14,683 bases of DNA from contig MU633873.1 in assembly GCA_026770595.1 (NCBI GenBank), forward strand, positions 6,174 to 20,856, given 5' to 3'. How positions within the stretch are numbered: the first letter of the stretch is position 1; each line of letters opens with the position of its first letter. This DNA comes from Ochromonadaceae sp. CCMP2298 (lineage: Eukaryota > Sar > Synurophyceae > Ochromonadales > Ochromonadaceae). The notes beneath the pieces were generated by a model. That model was not told the DNA's origin and made no database searches. It saw only the letters and a program-made list of their open reading frames with translations. A program made the translations under genes and the position numbers. This document shows, in pieces, positions 1 through 7,295 of this stretch.

Positions 1-41
1 TACATATACATATGCATATACAAATACATATATATACATAT

Positions 42-135
<94 letters not shown>
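1..135. repeat. TACATA-type microsatellite in a transportin intron
   Basis: The stretch is almost entirely alternating TACATA/TATACA hexamer units. It lies upstream of the splice acceptor at 202-203 and is therefore intronic. An open frame reads through it only because the repeat has no stop in that frame; the resulting Tyr-Ile tract is not protein. Confidence 0.9.
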
Positions 136-203
136 TTATGTATATATATCCTATTTATTATCTTATTATTCTATTATTCTATTACTTATCTCAAACCGGA
201 CAG

Positions 204-2508
204 AACCTGCGAGATCCGCTACCGGAGATGCGGTCTATTGCCTGCTGGGTGCTGAGCAGGTACTGTGGGCTGTTCGGCCAGATGGGGGAGGAGGAGGGGA
301 TGGGGGGGCAGGGGCAGGGGTGTGTGGGGCAGGGTCCTAATGTGGGTAAGGGGTTTTACGAGCAGTCTCTGCAGGCTTTGTTGGGAGCTATGTTCGACAG
401 CAGTGCCAAGGTGCAGGTGGCTGCCTGCAGCGCGCTGTGTGTGCTGGTCGAGGCATCCTTCTACGTTCCCAAACTACGCGGCGACAATTCGAACGGTGGC
501 TTAGATGGTGGTGTAGGGGGTGGGGGTGGAGGTGGAGGGGGGGGGGATGGAGGGGATGGGGGTGAGGAGAATGTGCTGATCCCGCACCTGCCTGCTATCT
601 TGTCAGCAGTCAGCAGAGCCTTCGAGGCGTACGGCGCTCGCTCCTCTTTGATACTGGTAGACACCGTGGGCACACTGGCTGACACTGTACGGGAGGAGCT
701 CCGGGGCCCCCACCTGACGTCTCTCTACCTGCCCCCGCTGATGCATAAATTGGGCCAACTGGAGGACTTCGATATGCGCATGTTCCCCCTGCTGGAGTGC
801 CTAACGTCAGTGCTGTCTGTGGTCGGGTTGGACGCGCAGCCCTACGTGCTATCCGTGTACCATAGGTGTATCACACTACTAGGCGCTGTTGTGGGGGCAT
901 ACGCCGCGGCGGGGGCTGGTTCGGGGGGAGCGGTGGCGGGGAATTACCAGGATTTGCCGTGCAAGGATTTCGCTATTTGCAGTCTGGATGTGGTTTCTGC
1001 CCTATCGGAGGGGCTGGGGGGGGCGTTTGTGGGGCTGGTTAACGACACTCAGACGGGCGGTGTGCTGCTGCAGCTGATGTTCGCTTGCATCCGTGACGAC
1101 CTGCCCGAATTGCGTCAGAGCGGGTTCAGCCTATCCGGAGAGGTAAGCCACCTACACTATAGATTTATTACCAGATTCCCCTATTCCCCTACTTCTCTAT
1201 TATCCTATTCCCATATTCCCATATTCCCATATTCCCATATTCCCCTACCGCCCCGCCTATCTCCCTCTAACCCCCAATCCCTCATCCCCCAAACACCCCC
1301 CACCCCCCACACACACACCCTACATCGCATTACCTATTACCCCCCCTTAACCCTAAATATTTATTTAACCCTCCCTTCTTATGTGTCACCTACCTATTAA
1401 ACCCAGGTGTGCAAGCAGAGCTTCCCCCTGTTGGCCGCCCAGCCCGAGTCGGTGCCCCAGCTGCTGTCTCTGTGCATCTCCGCTCTGGACACCGACTACC
1501 CACTGGTGTGCAACAACGCCGCATGGACCATAGGTGATTACTATATATACTATATATACTTTATATACTATGTACTATACATATATAAACTATTCATTTA
1601 TACTATATATACCAACCCCTCATTCTAACCCTAACGCGAAATAAAACTTATCTTATACTAAAATGTCTGATTAACCCCTCACTCCTCACCCCTAACCACA
1701 GGGGAACTGGCCCTACAAGTGGGCGGCGCCTTCCTGCAGGACCACGTGCCCAGAGCCATGCTGTGTCTGATAACTGCCCTGCAGACGGCGCACCTGCCCG
1801 ACAACCTGAGGGTCAACGTGGCAGTGACCATCGGCAGACTGGCGATGGTGGACACTCTGGAGGTGGCGGAGCTAGCAGGTACATCTTGGTTCAATAATAT
1901 GTCTCACAACACAACTAACCTGGGCCATACCTCTCACGCCCCCACCCCTAACCCTTACCCTAACTCCTAACCCCTAACCCTATCTCTATACCTAACTCTT
2001 TACCCTATCCCTCCCGGGCAGACGAGTACTTCGCCGACTGGTGCTCCGTGCTCGAGCTGCCCTGCCCCACCGCAGAGAAGACGCACGCGTTCACTGGTCT
2101 TTTGTCCGTGCTGCACCGCAACCCTCAGGTATGGTATTTAACCCACTCTTTCTATGCACTATATACTATATACTATATACTATACACTCTCACACTCTCA
2201 CACTCACACGCTATATACACTTTATACTATGCACAATACTGTAGGTTCTTCTGGGCAACAAGACGCACATCTACTCCTTCCTGGCTGCCTGCGTGGGCTG
2301 GTCGGGGGTGGATAGGGAGGGGGGGGGGGGGGCGGGGGGGGGGGGGGAGGAGTTGCCAGCGGTGCTGCTGGGTCTGCGGGAGGTGATGGTGGGAGTGCAT
2401 CAGTCCAACCCCCCTCTGTGGTCCAAGGTACTGAAGAAATTCTCTATTGAGTACCCGGTGAGCGTGCTGGGGCAGGTGTACAGACTGCCCATGGAGATGG
2501 GGGTGTAG
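204..2508 (+). CDS. TNPO1: Transportin-1 / karyopherin beta-2, C-terminal part (5 exons, 5' end outside window)
   Basis: This nuclear import receptor binds PY-NLS cargo and RanGTP through a superhelix of HEAT repeats. Exons visible are 204-1142, 1407-1533, 1702-1878, 2022-2128 and 2245-2508 (stop TAG), giving 537 residues, roughly the C-terminal 60% of a protein that is about 900 residues in animals. All introns are GT-AG and every junction keeps frame. Family landmarks in order are RSIACWVLSRY, VQVAACSALCVLVE, TVGTLADTV, FPLLECLTSV, CKDFAICSLDVVSALSEGLGG, LPELRQSGFSLSGE, VCNNAAWTIGELALQVG and VNVAVTIGRLAMV; each aligns with the corresponding helix of human transportin-1. The C-terminus is divergent: the usual PLPLKERL block is replaced by YPVSVLGQVYRLP. 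Oddities are a Gly/Asp insert near exon-1 residues 99-122 and a second poly-Gly insert in the last exon. The closely related paralogue TNPO2 cannot be excluded, but single-copy orthology is likelier in a protist. Confidence 0.93.
1210..1246. repeat. CCCATATT tandem repeat in transportin intron
   Basis: About four consecutive copies of the octamer CCCATATT sit in the intron 1143-1406. The rest of that intron is pyrimidine-rich. Confidence 0.85.
1938..1983 (+). repeat. Telomere-like CCCTAA tract in transportin intron
   Basis: The intron 1879-2021 contains degenerate CCCTAA/CCCCTAA units. Shorter runs occur in the introns at 1345-1360 and 1628-1636. The motif resembles the C-rich strand of a TTAGGG telomere, but it is imperfect and intronic. 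Confidence 0.6.
2319..2347 (+). repeat. Two 14-base poly-G runs inside the last transportin exon
   Basis: There are fourteen G, a single C, then fourteen more G, all within the reading frame and encoding Gly4-Ala-Gly4 between Glu residues. The frame is open on both sides with transportin-like sequence, so the tract appears coding, but any one-base slip would shift frame. Confidence 0.85.
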
Positions 2509-3357
2509 GGGGTGTAGGGGCACTAACTCTAACACTTTGAGGGAGGGTTGAGGGAATGGGGGTAGGTGGGTAAGGGGGAGGGGGTGGGCGGGTTAGGGGG
2601 GGATAGTGGGTAGCGGATAGGGGGTAGGGGGTAGCGGAGGGGGTAGGGGTTATAGCGGATAGGGAATAGTGGGTAGGGCATAGCGGATAGGGAATAGTGG
2701 ATAGCGGATATAGTGGGTAGGGATAGCGGATAGGGGATAGGAAGTAGGGGGTAGGGTGGGAAGAGACAACAGACAACACAGCACATAGCACATTGCAGAG
2801 CTGAGTAGTACATAGAGAGTAGGTTTGTACATAAAAGGCACATAATGGGCAGTAGGTAGAGAGCAGCAGATAGCAGGTAAGGGTAGCAGGCACCAAAAAC
2901 CAGACCGACATGGGTGCTTGTAGATCAAAACCCAGCTATTTGCTTAGGGTTTAATAGAGATTGGACAGTGGGTAGGACAGAGTAGAACTAGAGGGGAACC
3001 TGGGAAGGGAACCTGGGAATAGCGTTTTGCGAACACGTTATAGGGCAGTGGAAAAGGGGGGATAGGGGAATAGAGAAACAGGGGGATAGAGGAGTAGTGG
3101 GTGAGGGTTTGGGGGGGGGGGTAGGGATAGGGATAGTATTAGTTGTAGGGTTCGGGATAGGGTTATAGTTGGATTTTGGCAGGGGAAAGGAGCAATGCAC
3201 CCACTATGCTATGCACCATTCCCTGCACCCTATGCAAAGCCACCACTGACACTGACCATCTGACTTTATGCTGAGCACCAAGGGGTGAAGTTAATAGTTA
3301 TCAAGTGCACATATGCACCAGCCGGATCTACCGGCACCGAAGCATCAATAGGGGTGC
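2509..3357. repeat. Gene-free G-rich spacer with GGATAG/GGGTAG minisatellite
   Basis: From the transportin stop to about 3190 the plus strand is strongly G-rich. Between 2550 and 2760 it is built of degenerate GGGTAG, TAGCGGATAG and GGAATAGTG units. A 10-G run lies near 3111-3120. Many GGG runs at short spacing make G-quadruplex formation plausible. From 3190 to 3357 composition is ordinary, with a small perfect hairpin GCCGG-N5-CCGGC at 3321-3335. The long minus-strand frames here are Pro/Tyr/Leu low-complexity and are not accepted as genes. No canonical AATAAA was found just after the transportin stop. Confidence 0.75.
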
Positions 3358-3414
3358 GTACCTCTTTTTGTGATCAGTAGTATTGTGCATAACACATTAA
3401 CAGCAAGCGTTGTT
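3358..3414 (+). repeat. 57-bp direct repeat, left copy
   Basis: Begins GTACCTCTTTTTGTGATCAG and matches 6991-7047 in the same orientation at 54 of 57 positions. Sequence outside the 57 bp is unrelated in the two copies. The pair brackets the SAP-domain gene and the Harbinger insertion. Confidence 0.9.
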
Positions 3415-3597
3415 AGCTTCATCTTGATTTTTACATCGCAGTGAAATCAAAGAATACACCCACTTTGGCGTGGGGATTGGGTGTTTCTTTTTACTTACTA
3501 TCTTCCGGTTTTTCTGGAAACCGGACGCATCAAAGCGAGGAGGGTTGTCAACACGTGAGGCAAGATTGGAGAGATTTCAGAGAAGCCATAAGTCTCA
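3415..3597. other. Short spacer between direct repeat and Harbinger element
   Basis: No convincing coding sequence. It contains a hairpin TCCGGTTT-N6-AAACCGGA at about 3504-3525. It ends with the TCA that is duplicated at the other side of the transposon. Before the insertion this stretch would have been continuous with 4999-5054, the leader of the SAP-domain gene. Confidence 0.5.
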
Positions 3598-4995
3598 GGT
3601 CATTTCTTGTTTGGGACGAAAGACAAAAAGACCAAAAAAGACGGCTGATGTCTTTTGGTTTTGACCCGAAATTCATTTCTTATCGGTCGAAAGACACGAA
3701 GGAAGACAGATTTGAACGTGTTTTTGTCTGTTGGCCGCCGTGGAGGTGGTCATACTTCTGCAGTGTCCAGCAGATTCAAAAAGACGGCACAGTGCAGGTG
3801 GTGAAGGTAGGTCGTTCTCATTTCTTTTGAATTACATTCATTATTACTCATCGCCTTCACCTACTCACGCCATTTCCAGGATGGCCGACTCCTCGCAGAG
3901 CCCCACGACGAACCTCGAGCTGATTGGAGTGCCAGACGATTTCAACGTGCTGGCAGACTTCGGTGATGGTGCTGGTGCCGCCCTCGGAGATCTTACCTTG
4001 TGTACGTCTCGACGATCTTGTCGAGCTCAGCACCCTCGGGCACGTGCACATGGCGATCATAGAGCTTAGTAGCCATACCGGTAACGAACTGTTTGAATAT
4101 AGTGTTGATAGTACTCCCTCCGATGTTGAGGAGCTCGTCCAGATCGTCCGCACACGAGTCCCTGGCGAGGATACGGAGGCCAATTAGTACTTTAAACTCT
4201 ATTGGGATCTTACCTCTCCTCTTGGTGTCGAAGAGGTTGACCTCCTCGCACTCGACCAAGAGCTGGATAGAAAGGAGAGGATAGTAAAGTTAGATGTAAA
4301 TTAAGAAAGAAATGAAGCAACGCAAATACCTGTTTGAATAGCTGATAAGGAAGGCGGAAGCGGCGCACGAAGTCGCGATGAACCCAGTGCTTGGGGTCGT
4401 TGAGGAACGGGTTCTTGAGCATACGGCCCCACGTAGACGACCACAAATCCTTCGTTCGACCGTGAGACTCCCTGCCAGACTTCGCCTCTTCTATATTATC
4501 CTGCATACGCCGCACACAATCATCAAGCTGCAGGTACTCGTTGTCCAGCTGTTGACAGAACACAACGGCGTCCGCCTCGTCCACGTCCATCTCCCCCTCG
4601 TCCACCTCGAGCATGCCCTCCAACCACGACTCATCTGGAATATACATATAATCACCATCGTCTTCTTTCGACTGGGCGTTGCCCATGGTCGATAGATTGT
4701 GACGCTTCGATTGAAGACAGCACCCTTCGACCATGTTCCGAAGAGCAAGTCGATTTGAAGTTGGTGCCTGTTTCAAGAAATGTGCACTATTTTCACTCAA
4801 AGTAACTTCGATTGTGTCAACCTCACGAAACCCGTTCAAAAACACTTCGACGACACTTTTTGTCCCCCTCATTTTGGCGGGGGACACTAATAAGAACCGT
4901 TTTCCAGGACGGCTTTCGGAGGACGAAAATGTCCGCAGAGATGGGAAGGTCCCTTTTCTCTGTCTTTTTGTCCACCCCGCAAACAAGAAATGACC
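3598..4995 (-). mobile_element. PIF/Harbinger-type DNA transposon with TIRs and TCA target duplication
   Basis: Left end reads GGTCATTTCTTGTTTG inward and the right end is its exact reverse complement (4980-4995). Similarity continues inward, with a shared GACAAAAAGAC block and a trailing A-rich block, giving imperfect terminal inverted repeats of about 42 bp. The trinucleotide TCA flanks both ends (3595-3597 and 4996-4998). A 3-bp duplication, GG-starting ends and a Harbinger-like transposase on the minus strand agree with the PIF/Harbinger superfamily, whose targets are usually TWA-like trinucleotides. At 1398 bp the element is short for an autonomous copy, and the transposase catalytic part is not recognisable. 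The element sits 59 bp upstream of the SAP gene start codon. Confidence 0.8.
3997..4686 (-). CDS. Harbinger-like transposase, N-terminal half (two exons)
   Basis: The start codon at 4686 has a good context (ACC before ATG, G after). Exon 1 is 4686-4330 (119 residues), intron 4329-4263 is 67 bp and GT-AG, and exon 2 is 4262-3997 (88 residues plus two bases) ending at a consensus GTAAG donor. Residues 1-70 are acidic. Residues 79-119 (LWSSTWGRMLKNPFLNDPKH onward) lead into VECEEVNLF and RGKIPIEFKVLIGLRILARD. These are followed by a helix-turn-helix-like DDLDELLNIGGSTINTIFKQFV (about 158-179), the pattern that precedes the DDE domain in PIF/Harbinger and DDE_Tnp_4 transposases. The expected catalytic segment (GFPG..GS.D..H..W and later D and E) cannot be read cleanly in 3996-3598. 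That interval is also too short for a whole DDE domain, so the copy is probably internally deleted. A third exon with decayed sequence cannot be excluded. Confidence 0.72.
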
Positions 4996-5054
4996 TCACC
5001 ACACGCTGTGGTGCTGTGGCATCACACATTCTGTGGCTCATTCTCACAATCGGG

Positions 5055-6794
5055 ATGTCCGACTACGGTGATAGCGACGATGGAGAAGACTGTCCAGGAT
5101 GGGAACCCAAAGAAGACTGTCTCGGCCCCCCAGAGGTGGAGGTGGAGATGACGACGGAGCCTTTCCAATGCTGCGGCACGAAGAATGTTTTTGATGAGTT
5201 TGGTTATAGGTTCACTGGGCAGAGAGAGAGAGTCAGGAGACATGTGGTTGAAGCAAGCGCGTCAGCACCCGCAAAGAAGTGGACCAAAACAACCTTGGTG
5301 AAAATATATACTCCTTTCTCGGTGGAAAGAGGACACAAAAACCACTGGCATACCGGCAAGTGCGACAGCTGCTACCATCAAGACGAGAAGGCGGACGAGG
5401 CGGATCGACTGGAAAGTGACGCCATGAACGAAATGGCCGACCAAGCTGAGCGCGCGGAGCAGGAGGGTTATGAGCGCAGGCGCAAAGGTATGTATTTGAT
5501 CCCATCTTTATCTCATTGTATGTATCTCATTGTATCTCATTGTCTTTATCCCCTACTTGTATGTTTCAAAGAGAGAGTAAAGGAGGCTCGTGGAGAGAAG
5601 AAGCGCAAGGCCCATGCAGAGATGCAGCTGCTGACGCCGAAGAAGGGTCGCAGGGAAGGGGACAGTCAGACCACCAGCGGCAGTGGCAGTGCTGGTGCCC
5701 TTTCCAGTGGTGGGGGCAGCGGCAGTGGAGGCGGTGGCAGTTGCAGTGGCAGCAAAGGCACCGAGGCATCTGCAACTAGCCACGCACAAGCAGCCCTTGC
5801 CCTCTTCGCGGAGCAGCTGCAGCATCTGAAGGTGCCTACGCTGATACATGATATCTCGACTGTGCCCTACACCCTGCTCTCGACCCCGCCACCCCTTACC
5901 TCCCACCCCTCCCACCCCTCCCACCCCTCATCTGAAGGTGCCTACGCTGAAGGAGCTGTGCCTCGCCAACCACCTCATGGTCAGTGGCTCTAAGGAGGAG
6001 CTGGCACTGCGCCTGGTCAAGTGTCGCCTGCACGGTCATGCTGGGGCCTGTCCGAGATGCAAATTCTCCACCCTGGAGTACATGTACCCTACACCCACAC
6101 CCACTTCCGACCTCGCGGTACCGGTGCTCGCCATGCCCATAGGTTAGTCTAATCATTATAACCTACCTAACCTACACAACCTACACAACCTATCTAAGCT
6201 ACATATCTTGTCTGCATCACCTCAAATAACAACACACTACTCATCTGTCTGTCCCATAAGGTAGTTCCTGTTCTAGTTCTAGTTCTAGTTTCCTCTAGGT
6301 TTTGTACTCTAACCTCCCGGTCTACAGTCTCTAACCCACCCACATACCTCACCTGCACATGTTCACACCAATAACAACACTTACACTTACACTTACCCCT
6401 ACACCTACACCTACACCTACACCTACACCTACACCTACACCTACACCTACCCCTACCCCTACCCCTGCTTCAGGCGTCCGCTGCAAGCACCGCAGAGGCC
6501 CAGGTATGGCGTGTGGCTTCGAGAAGCAACTGCCTGAACACTACCAGACGCACCCCAGGTATGCAATGATATTATTATTTGGTCGTTGTTTCACTATTTC
6601 TCGCTACTCGGTTGTTGTCATGATTATCTACACTGTATTCTATTATCTACACTGTTTTATCTAATTATATCACATTTCTCGCTATCTACACTGTATTCTA
6701 TATTATCAGCACCCAGTGCTACGCGCAGAGTATGGCGGACTCCCCCAGTGGAGCACTGCACAAGGCCGGCATGCACTTCCAGTCACCTGTCTAA
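5055..6794 (+). CDS. SAP-domain protein with PADR1-like zinc ribbon (5 exons)
   Basis: Exons 5055-5487, 5572-5831, 5938-6142, 6474-6558 and 6710-6794 join in frame through GT-AG introns to give 355 residues. Start context has a purine at -3. The N-terminus is acidic (MSDYGDSDDGEDC). Residues 110-165 form a charged probable coiled coil with basic KKRK, and 180-205 are a Ser/Gly linker. Residues 232-258 (VPTLKELCLANHLMVSGSKE, then ELALRLV) match the SAP helix-extended-helix DNA-binding motif. It is followed by C269-x2-C272, then C303-x9-C313. This resembles the PADR1/Zn3 zinc ribbon of PARP1, where a SAP-like fold precedes C-x2-C-x12-C-x9-C; here the middle spacing is 30. No PARP catalytic domain follows. 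A DNA-binding nuclear role is inferred, and the partner or pathway is unknown. It lies outside the Harbinger TIRs, so it is not that element's second gene. Confidence 0.8.
5823..5950 (+). repeat. 22-bp direct repeats spanning both splice sites of SAP-gene intron 2
   Basis: An identical 22-mer beginning CATCTGAAGGTGCCTACGCT occurs at 5823-5844 and 5929-5950, exactly 106 bp apart. The intron 5832-5937 is also exactly 106 bp. The left copy supplies the GT donor (CTGAAG|GTGCC) and the right copy the AG acceptor (CTGAAG|GTGCC), so splicing restores one copy encoding HLK-VPTL. Between them is a C-rich tract with three TCCCACCCCT units. Confidence 0.93.
6263..6290 (+). repeat. GTTCTA short tandem repeat
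   Basis: Imperfect tandem copies of GTTCTA within SAP-gene intron 3 (6143-6473). Confidence 0.7.
6380..6467 (+). repeat. CTACAC hexamer microsatellite
   Basis: About a dozen tandem CTACAC units grade into CTACCC units and end just before the acceptor at 6472-6473 of SAP-gene intron 3. The Thr-Pro repeat read through it is intronic. Confidence 0.9.
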
Positions 6795-6990
6795 CAGTAC
6801 GTACTGTAATGGTACGTACTATTATCCAGATCCGTGGCCCCCACACTGACCCCTCTGTCTAACAGTTGTATAACAGCCGTATGCGTATATGCGTATATTC
6901 GCGTATTCGTACGGCGCTGTATGCATATGGTGATGTAGCGTGCATCAGTAGGTACCTGTAAGGTATGCGTATTTTGACACAGTTGAAGCT
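6795..6990. other. 3' flank of SAP gene with GTAC palindromes and GCGTAT repeats
   Basis: Directly after the stop are the palindromes ACAGTACGTACTGT (6794-6807) and AGTACGTACT-like sequence near 6812-6821. At 6877-6915 there is a degenerate GCGTATAT/GCGTATTC repeat. No ORF and no obvious AATAAA signal. Confidence 0.5.
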
Positions 6991-7047
6991 GTACCTCTTT
7001 TTGTGATCAGTAGTATTGTGCTTAACACATTAACAACAAGCGATGTT
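6991..7047 (+). repeat. 57-bp direct repeat, right copy
   Basis: Same-orientation partner of 3358-3414 with three substitutions. It lies 196 bp after the SAP-gene stop. Confidence 0.9.
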
Positions 7048-7295
7048 GCTATAGTGCTATCCACACACTGCTATCGCATTATATTCTCATCCATCCGAAC
7101 AGACCAACGTAACGTTACTGCTATCCGCGCTGCCCATGATGCCCACACCTGCCCCGTACCTGCCCCCTCTGTTCTACTCTTACCTAAAAATCTAATATGA
7201 CCCAAAAGTTCCTTGCATTTGGTGTCTTTTGCGGCACATGGGGAGGGTACCTCTCAGACTCTCCCACCGCGAAGCACACAGGACCCTGTACCCCA
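7048..7295. other. Gene-free spacer, 3' flank of surface-protein gene
   Basis: Ordinary composition. I see no ORF, repeat or clear polyadenylation hexamer on either strand. Confidence 0.4.

Noticed and set aside
12-203. N-terminal extension of the transportin frame (Tyr-Ile repeat)
   Set aside because: It is a microsatellite read in frame. A splice acceptor at 202-203 and transportin homology starting just after show that it is intron.
1143-1400. Continuation of the first transportin exon past GAG|GTAAG
   Set aside because: A consensus donor, a C-rich repeat and loss of homology mark an intron, and homology resumes at 1407.
1938-1983. True telomere or internal telomere fusion
   Set aside because: The CCCTAA units are irregular, short and inside an intron.
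2444-2928. Overlapping minus-strand ORFs rich in Tyr, Pro and Leu
   Set aside because: They are translations of the GGATAG-type minisatellite in three frames, with no domain or codon signature.
3190-3300. Resemblance of AGGGGTGAA near 3282 and 13010 as ends of a shared SINE
   Set aside because: The match is about nine bases with unrelated flanks, too little to support.
3441-3830. Plus-strand ORF of 129 codons
   Set aside because: It crosses the left end of the Harbinger element and is half outside it, so it is not an ancestral coding unit.
4812-5054. Upstream extension of the SAP-gene frame
   Set aside because: It runs back into the Harbinger right TIR and is open by chance. The Met at 5055 is the first in frame after the insertion boundary.
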